Source of the DNA: Bradyrhizobium sp. AZCC 1610
GTDB taxonomy: Bacteria; Pseudomonadota; Alphaproteobacteria; Rhizobiales; Xanthobacteraceae
Assembly (NCBI RefSeq): GCF_036924515.1
Contig: NZ_JAZHRR010000001.1
Span: forward strand, 1,707,001-1,771,000
Direction: 5' to 3'
DNA length: 64,000 nt
The notes under the pieces are model-generated. The model was not told the DNA's origin, did no database searches, and saw only the letters and a program-made list of their open reading frames with translations. Numbering within the stretch: position 1 is the stretch's first letter; each line of letters begins with the position of its first letter. Shown here one piece after another: positions 44,456 through 53,146 of the stretch. A program made the position numbers and the translations under genes.

Positions 44456-45970
44456 CTAGGCCACTCGCCACTCCAGCACGCCATCTTCTGCCGTGACAAT
44501 ATCGCCGACCGATCCGACCGGCGTCCGATCCATGTTCAGCAAATGCTTCAGTGTCGCTGCGTCATTGGCGGGGATGCGGGCCAGCGCCCGCGCGTCGCCC
44601 TCGGTGCGCAGCATCACCACGCCGTGCTCGATCTCGCCCTTGCCCTTGTAGATCACCGTAAAACTCTCGACCTTGCCCTTGCCTGAAGCTTCGGTGACGA
44701 AGTCCGGCACCTTGCGGCGATTGCGGTCGGCCTCGGCCTGTACGCTGGTGTCCTGCGCGATCGCCTCTTTCGGCGCCTCGCGCGACAGCACCAGCCCGTG
44801 ATGTTTGGTGACGAAGCCGCCTTGGCCGTAGAGCAGGCCGAGCTTGCCGCTTTGACGAAGCTTGCGCACCATCGCGACGGCCGCATGCGTCATATAGGTG
44901 TTGAGCGGCGCGCCGAAGAAGGTCAGGCCGCCGGTTACCGTCGGCTGCACGTCGGGGCCGAGGCCGAGCGTTCGCCGTGCCATCTTGGGCACGCAGGGAA
45001 AGCAGCTATAAAGCTCGATGGCGTCGAATTTTTTGCCGTCGCCCTCGACGAGGTCCATTACTGCCTTCAGCACGGCGTTCTGCGGGTGACTTTCGTAGAA
45101 CTGGTCGCGCACGAGATAATCGCGCGGCTCTTCCGCCGAGGCGCCGCCGATCGGATAGATCAGGCGATCTTCGGGCACGCCGGCCGCCCGGGCCTTCGCC
45201 AGCGACGTCAGCAGCACCGCGCCACCCATGTTCACGGTCGGATTGGCCACCATCAGTTTTGTGTACGGCCAGGCGATCAGGCGGTTTTCCGGTGTGGGCG
45301 TGGTGATCTCGTCAGCTGTAAAGCGCTTCTTCAGCCAAGAATTTTCATTCTCGGAAGCGACGCGCGCATAGGTCGACCACAGCGCACCGGATTCCGCCAG
45401 CGCCTCGCGCGGGGTTTGGCCCCAATGTGCTGATGTTGCGGATTCATACAGCGGGTAGACCGTGATGGGGCGGAAGACGCCGAGCTTCACCGCCATCGGT
45501 TTCTGGAACGCCGCGCCGCGCTTCGGCTCCTCGACGTCATGCGCGAACGGCGTCCAGGGCAGCGCGATGCCGCTGCGCTCGGCCTTGGTCGCGGTCGATT
45601 GCGCCTCCGCGCCGCAGACCACGGCCACGCTGCACTCGCCGCGCGCGATGCGCTTTGCTGCTTCATGAATGTAGCGGATCGGGCTCTCGCCGCCGACCGG
45701 GCCATAATAGCAATGTGCCGGATTGGCGCCGAGCCGTGCCGCAAGCTGCTTCTCCGGATCGCGGTAGCGCCAGCTCAGGAAATTGACGACGTCGAGCGAG
45801 CCGAGCTCGCCGATCAGTTTTGCTCCGCTGTCCGATTCTGCGCGCCGCACGGCTTGTTCGAGCAGCGCCAGCGGCTCGAGGCCGGCGGCGATGTCCTTGG
45901 GCCGGTCGGCGATTTCGCCAACGCCGACGATGACGGCAATGCGGTCTTCGGGGAGGGGGGAGTTTGGCAT
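44456..45970 (-). CDS. Thiolase-like protein (TLP1 type), catalytic residues not conserved
   Basis: A 504-residue protein annotated in relatives as acetyl-CoA acetyltransferase. The thiolase fold is visible (EDRIAVIVGVGEIADRP at the start, ANPTVNMGGAVLLTSLAKAR, AIELYSCFPC), and the extra C-terminal domain is that of type 1 thiolase-like proteins. But the key motifs differ: the nucleophile-cysteine region reads GPVGGESPIRY, the GHP histidine motif is GAP (TFFGAPLNTYMTH), and the last CxG is GQGG. It may not be a real thiolase. The start at 45970 follows homologues; an upstream ATG at 46009 lies next to a repeat. Confidence 0.82.
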   Translation of the reverse strand: MPNSPLPEDRIAVIVGVGEIADRPKDIAAGLEPLALLEQAVRRAESDSGAKLIGELGSLDVVNFLSWRYRDPEKQLAARLGANPAHCYYGPVGGESPIRYIHEAAKRIARGECSVAVVCGAEAQSTATKAERSGIALPWTPFAHDVEEPKRGAAFQKPMAVKLGVFRPITVYPLYESATSAHWGQTPREALAESGALWSTYARVASENENSWLKKRFTADEITTPTPENRLIAWPYTKLMVANPTVNMGGAVLLTSLAKARAAGVPEDRLIYPIGGASAEEPRDYLVRDQFYESHPQNAVLKAVMDLVEGDGKKFDAIELYSCFPCVPKMARRTLGLGPDVQPTVTGGLTFFGAPLNTYMTHAAVAMVRKLRQSGKLGLLYGQGGFVTKHHGLVLSREAPKEAIAQDTSVQAEADRNRRKVPDFVTEASGKGKVESFTVIYKGKGEIEHGVVMLRTEGDARALARIPANDAATLKHLLNMDRTPVGSVGDIVTAEDGVLEWRVA

Positions 45971-46010
45971 TTTTTCTTGTTTCACTTTCGATTGATTAGT
46001 TTGGTGCATC

Positions 46011-46093
46011 CGTCATTGCGAGGAGCGTAGCGACGAAGCAATCCATGCTTTCTTTGTTGTGAGATGGATTGCTTCGCTTCGCTCGCAATGACG
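46011..46093. repeat. Intergenic palindromic repeat, family B
   Basis: A nearly perfect inverted repeat: CGTCATTGCGAGGAGCGTAG, GCAATCCAT and ATGGATTGC, GCTTCGCTCGCAATGACG. It lies between two minus-strand genes. Confidence 0.9.
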
Positions 46094-46104
46094 TCGAGAG
46101 ACTC

Positions 46105-47238
46105 TCACTCCTCCATCAACATATTCATATGCTCCACCGCGTCGGCAAAATCCTCCTTGAATTCCTGCACCACGGCGCCGGCCGATTTCACGCTGTCGAG
46201 CAGGCCGACGCCCTGGCCGACAAAGTAGGTCACGAGGTCGCGCGCCTGCACGTTGCCGGCGGCGGCGGCGCGGTCGATCGAGTTGAAGGCGTCGCGGCTG
46301 ATGATGCTCTGCAGCGGCATCGGCAGCGCGCCGGGGCTGTCCGGCCCACGGTCCCACGCGTCGGTCCACACCGAGCGCAATTGCCGCGCCGGCTTGCCGG
46401 TGCGGCCCTTCGAGCGCACGGCGTCGCGCGAGGACGCCGCGATCATCTTTTCGCGGAAGATTTCAGTGGTTTCCGACTCCACCGTCGCCAGCCACACCGA
46501 TCCGGTCCATGCGCCGGCGGCGCCCATCGCCATGCACGCCGCCATCTGCCGTCCGGTCATGATGCCGCCGGCGGCCAGCACCGGCACGTCGCGGACCGGC
46601 TTGATCGCCTTGATCACCTCGGGCACCAGCACCATGGTCGAGACCTCGCCGCAATGGCCGCCGGCCTCGGTGCCTTGCACCACCAGAATGTCGACACCGG
46701 CCGCGACCTGTCGCAGCGCATGTTCCTTGGCGCCGACCAGCGCCGCGACCGGAACATTGTGTTTCTTGCCCATGTCAATCATCGCCTTCGGCGGCACGCC
46801 AAGCGCATTCGCAATCAGCTTGATCGGATGGCGGAACGAAACCTCGAGCACCTCAAGCGCGCGCTGCGCATCGAACGGCTGCGGCTGGTTGTCGGCGACG
46901 TTGGTCGTCGTCAGTTCGACGCCGTATTTCTTCAGCAGGTCGCGGGTGAAGTCGCGATGCTGCGGCGAGATCCGCGCCTCCAGGCTCTTCCACGTGACGT
47001 CCTTTTCGCCCGCGGTCGAAATGTTTTCCGGAATCAGCACGTCGAGCCCGTAGGGCTTGCCGTCGGTGTGATCGTCGATCCACTTCAGCTCCTGCTCGAT
47101 CGTCTCCGGTGAATGCGCGGTCGCGCCCAGCACGCCAAAGCCGCCGGCGCGGCTGACGGCCGCGACCACGTCGCGGCAATGGCTGAAGGCGAGCAGCGGA
47201 AACTCGATTCCCAGCATGTCGCAGATTGGCGATTTCAT
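46105..47238 (-). CDS. Nitronate monooxygenase family flavoprotein
   Basis: A 377-residue TIM-barrel flavoenzyme. The N-terminus CDMLGIEFPLLAFSHCRDVV and SRAGGFGVLGA, the FMN-binding VQGTEAGGHCGEVSTMVLVP and VLAAGGIMTGRQMAACMAMG are classic nitronate monooxygenase (2-nitropropane dioxygenase) motifs; the HCG in EAGGHCG carries the catalytic His of the family. It oxidises alkyl nitronates, detoxifying 3-nitropropionate-like compounds, but many relatives have unknown substrates. It ends 11 bp before the family B repeat and lies 250 bp from the divergent monooxygenase gene. Confidence 0.9.
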   Translation of the reverse strand: MKSPICDMLGIEFPLLAFSHCRDVVAAVSRAGGFGVLGATAHSPETIEQELKWIDDHTDGKPYGLDVLIPENISTAGEKDVTWKSLEARISPQHRDFTRDLLKKYGVELTTTNVADNQPQPFDAQRALEVLEVSFRHPIKLIANALGVPPKAMIDMGKKHNVPVAALVGAKEHALRQVAAGVDILVVQGTEAGGHCGEVSTMVLVPEVIKAIKPVRDVPVLAAGGIMTGRQMAACMAMGAAGAWTGSVWLATVESETTEIFREKMIAASSRDAVRSKGRTGKPARQLRSVWTDAWDRGPDSPGALPMPLQSIISRDAFNSIDRAAAAGNVQARDLVTYFVGQGVGLLDSVKSAGAVVQEFKEDFADAVEHMNMLMEE

Positions 47239-47488
47239 GATTGGTTGCTCCCTGTGGCGGCCGCGGGCCAGCCGCTCATTGTTGGTTTTGATTGGCGGTG
47301 TTGAACCGACGCTAGCCCATCGGGGGTCTCAATGCCAAGCGGCCTTGACCCTCAGTGGCACCATGAAGAGCGGACATTCCACCTCGCAAAATATGCAAGG
47401 CCAGCCAGCGGATTTGCGTCTTGCGCTTTGGCGCCACGGAAGGAATGCTGCTTGCCAAATCGAAGAGAATATCAGGGAGCCCGTCTTC

Positions 47489-49150
47489 ATGTCCGCCATG
47501 CCATCCGCCGCCGCCAGACCCACTGAGACTTACGACGTCGTCGTGGTCGGTGCGGGCTTTGCCGGCATGTACATGCTGCACCGGTTGCGCGGGCAGGGGA
47601 TGACGGCGCGCGTCTTTGAGCAGGGCTCGGGCGTCGGCGGCACCTGGTACTGGAACCGCTATCCCGGCGCGCGCTGCGACGTCGAGAGCATGCAGTATTC
47701 CTATTCGTTCTCCGAGGAGCTGCAGCAGGAATGGGACTGGAGCGAGCGTTACGCGCCGCAGCCCGAGATCTTGAAATACGCCAACCACGTCGCCGACCGC
47801 TTCAACCTGCGGCCCGACATCCAGTTCAACACCCGCGTCGACAGCGCCGCGTTCGACGAGACGACGTCGCTATGGTCGGTCTCGACCTCCGACGGCAAGA
47901 CCGTCACGGCAAAATTCGTCGTTCTCGCCACCGGCTGCCTGTCGAACGCGCGGATGCCCGACATCAAGGGTCTCGATCGCTTCAAGGGCAAGGTCTATCA
48001 CACCGGCCACTGGCCGCATGAAGAAGTCGATTTCACCGGCCAGCGCGTCGGCGTCATCGGCACCGGATCGTCGGCGATCCAGTCGGTGCCGGTCATTGCC
48101 GAACAGGCGAGCCAGCTGACGGTATTCCAGCGCACCGCGAATTTTTCTATTCCCGCCCGCAATGCCGCGCTCAGCGAGCAGGAGCGGGAGAAGTTTCGCG
48201 CCAACTATCCCGAGATCAGGCGCTTTGCGCGCGAGGTGGCAAAGAACGGCATCTATACCGAAATGCCCGATCGCGGCGCGCTCGATGACGGCGACGACGA
48301 GCGCCGCGCGAAATACGAGGCACGCTGGAGCCGCGGCGGGCTCACCTTCATGTCGGTCTACAACAACCTTGCGCTCGACAAGGCGGCCAACGACACCGCC
48401 GCGAATTTCGTCCGTGAAAAAATCGCCGAGATCGTCAAGGACCCGGAGACGGCAAAGCTGTTGCAGCCGAACAACCATCCGATCGGCTCAAAGCGCATCT
48501 GCATCGACACGGAGTATTTCGCGAGCTTCAACCGCCCCAACGTGACGCTGGTCGACATCAGGTCCAATCCGATCGAGGAGATCACGGAGAATGCCGTGCG
48601 CGTCGGCGCCAGGGATTACGAAGTCGATGCGCTGGTGCTGGCGACCGGCTTTGACGCCATGACGGGGTCGGTGGCGAAGATCGACATTCTCGGCCGTGGC
48701 GGCCAGACGCTGAACCAGAAATGGGCCGCGGGCCCGCGCACCTATCTCGGCCTGATGAGCGCGGGCTTCCCCAACCTCTTCGTCATCACCGGTCCGGGCA
48801 GCCCGTCGGTGCTGTCGAACATGATCGTCTCGATCGAGCAGCACGTCGACTGGATCACCGACTGCATGGCCTATATGCGCGATCGCGGCCTCGGCACGAT
48901 GGAAGCAGCTACCGACGCCGAAGACAAATGGGTCGCGCATGTCAACGAGGTCGCCTACACCACGCTCTATCCGCAGGCCAATTCCTGGTACATGGGCGCC
49001 AACGTCCCCGGCAAGCCCCGGATTTTCATGCCCTATATTGGCGGCGTCGGCCCCTACCGGCAGATCTGCAACGATGTTGCGGCCAAGGGCTATGAAGGGT
49101 TTGTGATGGAGAGGGCGGAGGCGCCGCGAAAGTTGGCTGCGTCATCGTAG
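47489..49150 (+). CDS. Flavin-containing Baeyer-Villiger-type monooxygenase
   Basis: A 553-residue FAD- and NADPH-dependent monooxygenase. The first dinucleotide fold is VVVGAGFAGMYMLHRLRGQG, the second GVIGTGSSAIQSVP, and between them lies the Baeyer-Villiger fingerprint FKGKVYHTGHWPHE (F-x-G-x-x-x-H-x-x-x-W). GTWYWNRYPGARCDVESMQY is typical of cyclohexanone and cyclopentadecanone monooxygenases. It would insert oxygen next to a ketone to give an ester or lactone. The ATG at 47489 has GGGAG upstream; the frame is open further but homology begins here. The 250-bp upstream spacer holds no recognisable gene. Confidence 0.92.
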   Translation: MSAMPSAAARPTETYDVVVVGAGFAGMYMLHRLRGQGMTARVFEQGSGVGGTWYWNRYPGARCDVESMQYSYSFSEELQQEWDWSERYAPQPEILKYANHVADRFNLRPDIQFNTRVDSAAFDETTSLWSVSTSDGKTVTAKFVVLATGCLSNARMPDIKGLDRFKGKVYHTGHWPHEEVDFTGQRVGVIGTGSSAIQSVPVIAEQASQLTVFQRTANFSIPARNAALSEQEREKFRANYPEIRRFAREVAKNGIYTEMPDRGALDDGDDERRAKYEARWSRGGLTFMSVYNNLALDKAANDTAANFVREKIAEIVKDPETAKLLQPNNHPIGSKRICIDTEYFASFNRPNVTLVDIRSNPIEEITENAVRVGARDYEVDALVLATGFDAMTGSVAKIDILGRGGQTLNQKWAAGPRTYLGLMSAGFPNLFVITGPGSPSVLSNMIVSIEQHVDWITDCMAYMRDRGLGTMEAATDAEDKWVAHVNEVAYTTLYPQANSWYMGANVPGKPRIFMPYIGGVGPYRQICNDVAAKGYEGFVMERAEAPRKLAASS

Positions 49151-49157
49151 CCGCTCC

Positions 49158-49249
49158 CGTAGGGTGGGTAAAGCGAAGCGTGCCCACCATCTATTGGCGT
49201 GACGGCACGATGGTGGGCACGGCGCAAGTGCGCCTTTGCCCACCCTACG
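49158..49249. repeat. Intergenic palindromic repeat, family D
   Basis: CGTAGGGTGGGTAAAGCGAA and GCGTGCCCACCAT on the left, ATGGTGGGCACGGCGC and CGCCTTTGCCCACCCTACG on the right. It lies between the convergent monooxygenase and aminotransferase genes. A second copy is at 53046-53136. Confidence 0.9.
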
Positions 49250-50401
49250 TCAGCCCCGCAGCCGCCGCGTCAACACCTCAACGAACCGGTCAGCGTCGGC
49301 TTCATCGTTATAGACGTGCGGCGACACACGCATCCGTCCCAGGCGAGGCGCAACATAGACGCCTTCGCTTGCCAGTCCTTCGACGAGGCCCGGCGGCATT
49401 CCGCCCTTGAAGGCGAGGCTCAATACATGCGGCGCCCGCAGATGTGGTTTTGGAACGCTGACGCCGATGCCGCGCGCGCCCGCTGCGATCCGCTCCGTCA
49501 GCATCGTGAGACGTTGCACAATGGCCGGTGCGCCCCAGTCAGCCATCATCTCCATGCCGATCGAGGCCATCTCCATCGAGATGAAATGATCGCGCTCGCC
49601 CATGTCGAAGCGCCGCGCATCGGGAACGTAACTGAGATCGGTGAAATAGACCGCGTTATCGGCGCGCACGTTGCAGCGGCCGGACGCGGTCTGCTCAAGC
49701 GGGATACCGCCTTGATGGCGTTTCGCAACATAGAGAAAGGCGCGGCCGTAAGGGCCGAGCAGCCATTTGTAGGTCGGGAAGATCATAAAATCTGGGTCGA
49801 GATGCTTCACGTCGGTCGTCAGTACGCCGGTGCCGTGCGTCGCGTCGATGAGGAAGGTAGCGCCCCGCTGCTGGAGTGCCGCGCCGACCTTGTCGACATC
49901 GATCAACCCACCGTCCGACCAGTGCACCGAGGAGATCGAGGCCAGACTGATCGGCTGGGCGCCGGATCGTTCGATGCTTTCGAGAACCGCCGACGTCCAG
50001 TCGCCATCGTCAGGTTGCCGAACCGTCTCGACGGCGAACCCTTCCGCCTCGGCCCGCGTCTGCCATTCGAGCACCGGCGAGGAATGATCGTTCTCCAACA
50101 CGATCACGCGCGTGCCGCGGGCGATCGGCAGCATCTTAGCGGCGGTCGCAACGCCGTAACTGATCGAGGGAATCAGCGCGATATCTGCGGCCTCGGCATT
50201 GATCAGCCGGGCGGCAGCGGCGCGCGCACGCTCGTGCTGCGCGTTTGCAAAACCAGCCTCGAGCGTCCACGGCGTGCCCTTGCGGAGAACCGCGGCGCGG
50301 CCGGCCTCCAGCGTTCGAAGCGGCAGCGGGCTGTAGGAGGCGGCATTCAGATAGCAGATCTGGCGGGGTATCTCGAACAAGGCGCGCTGTGATGGGAGCA
50401 T
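49250..50401 (-). CDS. Class V aminotransferase-fold PLP enzyme
   Basis: A 383-residue PLP enzyme. The start LFEIPRQICYLNAASYSPLP is usual for this subgroup; the cofactor-binding Lys lies in FMIFPTYKWLLGPYGRAFLY, the Asp in FLIDATHGTGVL and a Ser/His pair in ASISSVHWSDGGLID. The family includes cysteine desulfurases and kynureninases; the YKWLLGP pattern is nearer to kynureninase- and isopenicillin-epimerase-like members. The start at 50401 is preferred; GTG at 50428 is an alternative. The product is unknown. Confidence 0.85.
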   Translation of the reverse strand: MLPSQRALFEIPRQICYLNAASYSPLPLRTLEAGRAAVLRKGTPWTLEAGFANAQHERARAAAARLINAEAADIALIPSISYGVATAAKMLPIARGTRVIVLENDHSSPVLEWQTRAEAEGFAVETVRQPDDGDWTSAVLESIERSGAQPISLASISSVHWSDGGLIDVDKVGAALQQRGATFLIDATHGTGVLTTDVKHLDPDFMIFPTYKWLLGPYGRAFLYVAKRHQGGIPLEQTASGRCNVRADNAVYFTDLSYVPDARRFDMGERDHFISMEMASIGMEMMADWGAPAIVQRLTMLTERIAAGARGIGVSVPKPHLRAPHVLSLAFKGGMPPGLVEGLASEGVYVAPRLGRMRVSPHVYNDEADADRFVEVLTRRLRG

Positions 50402-50653
50402 TGGGATGGTCTCTTTTGTAGCGGACACATCCAGTATGGCCGATCTCGACTACGCCAGCCACAGCAGCATTGCTCCGAGTACACCTGCCTCGTGCAATCA
50501 GGGCAGGCGTGGCATGGCGCATTCCTCCCCTGACTTTTGTGCGCTTTTTGTTTGGTTGCAGTGCTGGTACGAAACCTTACATGGATTGCGCCGGCCGCCG
50601 CGCGACAGATCACGCAATCGCGAGACGGCTCGAAGGAGCCTGGAGCCCAGCCA

Positions 50654-51547
50654 ATGACCGACGCCCCCGTCATCGACCCGTCAGCCTACGTCCCGCCAAA
50701 AGTCTGGACCTGGAACAAAGAGAGCGGCGGCCAGTTCGCCAGTATCAACCGCCCGATCGCAGGCGCCACGCATGAGGCCGAACTACCGGTCGGCCGCCAT
50801 CCGTTTCAGCTCTATTCGCTGGCTACTCCCAACGGCGTCAAGGTCACGGTCATGTTCGAGGAGCTGTTGGCGGCCGGCCACAGCGGCGCGGAATACGACG
50901 CGTGGCTGATCAAGATCGACGGCAATCAGTTCGGCAGCGGTTTTGTCGCCGTTAATCCGAACTCGAAAATTCCGGCGCTGATGGATCGCAGCGGGCCTCA
51001 GCCGATCCGCGTGTTCGAGTCCGGCGCGATCCTGATGCATCTCGCCGAAAAGTTCGGAGCGTTCCTGCCGACCGCTGGTGCGGCGCGGGCCGAATGCCTG
51101 TCATGGCTGTTCTGGCAGATGGGCAGCGCGCCGTTTCTCGGCGGCGGTTTCGGCCATTTCTACGCCTACGCGCCGACCAAGATCGAATACGCCATCGACC
51201 GCTACGCCATGGAGGTGAAGCGCCAGCTCGATGTGCTCGATCGCCGTCTTGCCGACAACGAATTTCTCGCCGGCCACGAATACACGATCGCCGACATGGC
51301 CACCTGGCCGTGGTACGGCGCGCTGGCCAAGGGCCTCGTCTATGGCGCCGGCGAATTCCTGTCGGTGCACGAATACAAGAACGTGCAGCGCTGGACCGAT
51401 GCGATTGCAAAACGCCCTGCGGTGAAGCGCGGCCGCATGGTCAACCGGATCTCGGGCGATCCGGCGAGCCAGTTGCACGAGCGGAATGAGACCTCAGATT
51501 TCGACACGAAGACGCAGGACAAGATCGGAGAGCCCGCGAAGACGTAA
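50654..51547 (+). CDS. yghU: YghU-type glutathione-dependent disulfide-bond oxidoreductase
   Basis: A 297-residue Nu-class glutathione transferase. Typical segments: YVPPKVWTWNKESGGQFASI at the N-terminus, SLATPNGVKVTVMFEELL (thioredoxin-like half), VAVNPNSKIPALMD and FESGAILMHLAEKFGAFLPT, which bind glutathione, and the helical domain with AGHEYTIADMATWPWYG. E. coli YghU and YfcG reduce disulfides using two glutathiones. The ATG at 50654 has AAGGAG upstream. It is 23 bp from the next hydrolase gene, so the two form an operon. Confidence 0.93.
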   Translation: MTDAPVIDPSAYVPPKVWTWNKESGGQFASINRPIAGATHEAELPVGRHPFQLYSLATPNGVKVTVMFEELLAAGHSGAEYDAWLIKIDGNQFGSGFVAVNPNSKIPALMDRSGPQPIRVFESGAILMHLAEKFGAFLPTAGAARAECLSWLFWQMGSAPFLGGGFGHFYAYAPTKIEYAIDRYAMEVKRQLDVLDRRLADNEFLAGHEYTIADMATWPWYGALAKGLVYGAGEFLSVHEYKNVQRWTDAIAKRPAVKRGRMVNRISGDPASQLHERNETSDFDTKTQDKIGEPAKT

Positions 51548-51570
51548 AGCGCGGGCAGAGGGAAACCGTC

Positions 51571-52326
51571 ATGAGCTTTTTCGAAAAAGGCGCCGTTCGT
51601 ATCCACTATGAGGAAGCCGGCTCCGGCTTTCCGCTACTCTTGATCGCCGGCGGCGGACTGAACTCGAACATCGCTGGCATTACTGGCGACTACCCGCCCT
51701 TCAACGCCATCAAGGAGTTTGGCGACGAGTACCGCTGCATCGCCTTCGACCTGCGCAATGCCCCGCCCGGCCAATCCTCCGGTCCGCTCGAGATCGACCG
51801 CCCCTGGGATTCCCACACCGACGACCAACTCGCGCTGATGGATCACTTGGGCTTCGAAAAATTCATGGTGCTGGGCTTCTGCATCGGCGGTCCGCTGATC
51901 TGGAATCTGATCAAGCGCGCGCCGGAGCGCGTGGTGGCGGGTGTGCTGGCGATGCCGTCGGGCTCGCGCCCCGAAATGCGCGACCTGTTCTACGACAACA
52001 ACATGAAGGGCTGGGCGCCGGAACTGACAAAACGCCGGCCCGACATCACGATGGAGATGGTCGAGAAATTTTTAACGCGGATGTACCGCACCAACCCGGA
52101 TTTCGTCTTCACCGTGACGCGCGACTTCGTCCGCCAATGCCAGACGCCGGTCTTGATCCTGCCCGACGATATCCCGGCGCACCCCTATGCGGTCGCGATG
52201 GAGAGCGCTCTGCTGGCGCCGAACGCGGAAGTCAGCCTGTTTCCGTGGAAGGAGCCGAAAGAGCGGGTGCCGCTCGCGGTGCGCCAGATCCGGTCTTTCT
52301 TGCGCGCGCATAGGCCAACGCCATAG
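51571..52326 (+). CDS. Alpha/beta hydrolase with a cysteine nucleophile
   Basis: A 251-residue hydrolase. The nucleophile elbow reads GFCIGG, so the usual Ser is Cys, as in dienelactone hydrolase. The acid appears in LILPDDIPAHP; the expected C-terminal catalytic His is not obvious (KEPKERVPLAVRQIRSFLRA), unless the His in AHP serves. GEGGAG-type start: GAGGGAA lies 7-9 bp before the ATG. It follows yghU by 23 bp. The substrate is unknown. Confidence 0.83.
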   Translation: MSFFEKGAVRIHYEEAGSGFPLLLIAGGGLNSNIAGITGDYPPFNAIKEFGDEYRCIAFDLRNAPPGQSSGPLEIDRPWDSHTDDQLALMDHLGFEKFMVLGFCIGGPLIWNLIKRAPERVVAGVLAMPSGSRPEMRDLFYDNNMKGWAPELTKRRPDITMEMVEKFLTRMYRTNPDFVFTVTRDFVRQCQTPVLILPDDIPAHPYAVAMESALLAPNAEVSLFPWKEPKERVPLAVRQIRSFLRAHRPTP

Positions 52327-52328
52327 TC

Positions 52329-52410
52329 CGTAGGATGGGTGGAGCGCAGCGATACCCATCAGCGCCATAGCCATTATTGATGGGTATCGCTTCGCTCCAC
52401 CCATCCTACG
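52329..52410. repeat. Intergenic palindromic repeat, family C
   Basis: CGTAGGATGGGTGGAGCGCA and GCGATACCCATCA on the left, TGATGGGTATCGC and TTCGCTCCACCCATCCTACG on the right: an almost perfect palindrome around a short core. It lies between convergent genes. Other copies are at 54558 and 61083. Confidence 0.92.
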
Positions 52411-53031
52411 TTAAACCGCCGTCTTCGCGCCCTCGGCCGGCGGAAACACTACGCGATCATCGGTCCGACAGTAACGATCCGCGAACATGCGGCCGATCGG
52501 GTGATAGCGCTCCATATGCACGCGCATCGCGGCGTGGTCCCACAATTCGTCGCGGATGTGGAAATGGATGCCTTCGCCCATCACCAGCAGCCGGTCGCCG
52601 TTGACGTCGATTTCCTTCCAGGTCTTGCATTCCATCGCAAACGGCGCATCCGCCAGCCGCGGCACGGCGATTTTCGTCGAGGGTGCCAGTTTGAGATTCA
52701 AATAATCCGGCTCGCCGATCTCGGGCGGGAAGTCGCCGCTGCTCTCGTGCATCGCATGCGCCAGCGCCTCGTCGGTCATGTTGACCACGAATTCGTTCGT
52801 CGCGCGGATGTTGATCACCGTGTCCTTGACGCGGCCGTCCGGGCGCAAATTGGCGGCGAACATGCAGAGCGGTGGATCCTCGCAGAACACGTTGAAGAAA
52901 CTGAACGGCGCCGCGTTGACCACGCCGGCAGGTCCCATCGACGTCACCCACGCGATCGGCCGCGGCAGCACGAACGACGTCAGCACCTTGTAGCGCTCGC
53001 GGGGTTTTAAGTCGCTGGGGGCGTATTGCAT
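52411..53031 (-). CDS. Flavin reductase family protein
   Basis: A 206-residue FMN-binding split-barrel protein. Conserved parts are FVLPRPIAWVTSMGPAGVVN, APFSFFNVFCEDPPLCMFAA and NEFVVNMTDEALAHAMHESS. Such proteins reduce flavin with NAD(P)H for partner monooxygenases or act as FMN oxidoreductases. The ATG at 53031 is preferred; the frame runs open upstream through a family D repeat, which is not coding. The stop abuts a family C repeat. Confidence 0.9.
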   Translation of the reverse strand: MQYAPSDLKPRERYKVLTSFVLPRPIAWVTSMGPAGVVNAAPFSFFNVFCEDPPLCMFAANLRPDGRVKDTVINIRATNEFVVNMTDEALAHAMHESSGDFPPEIGEPDYLNLKLAPSTKIAVPRLADAPFAMECKTWKEIDVNGDRLLVMGEGIHFHIRDELWDHAAMRVHMERYHPIGRMFADRYCRTDDRVVFPPAEGAKTAV

Positions 53032-53045
53032 GCAAGGGGGCTCCG

Positions 53046-53136
53046 CGTAGGGTGGGCAAAGCGCAGCGTGCCCACCATTCAGCGCGGGCGCAAGTAGCGG
53101 TGGGCACGGCGCTTGCGCGCCTTTGCCCACCCTACG
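53046..53136. repeat. Intergenic palindromic repeat, family D
   Basis: CGTAGGGTGGGCAAAGCGCA, GCGTGCCCACC on the left; GGTGGGCACGGCGC and CGCCTTTGCCCACCCTACG on the right. It lies between the acyl-CoA dehydrogenase and flavin reductase genes, both minus strand, starting 15 bp before the reductase ATG. Confidence 0.9.
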
Positions 53137-53146
53137 ATAGCTCAAG

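Noticed and set aside
47216..47488. N-terminal extension of the Baeyer-Villiger monooxygenase
   Set aside because: The 91 extra codons overlap the start of the divergent nitronate monooxygenase gene and show no coding character; the FAD motif begins shortly after the ATG at 47489, which has GGGAG upstream.
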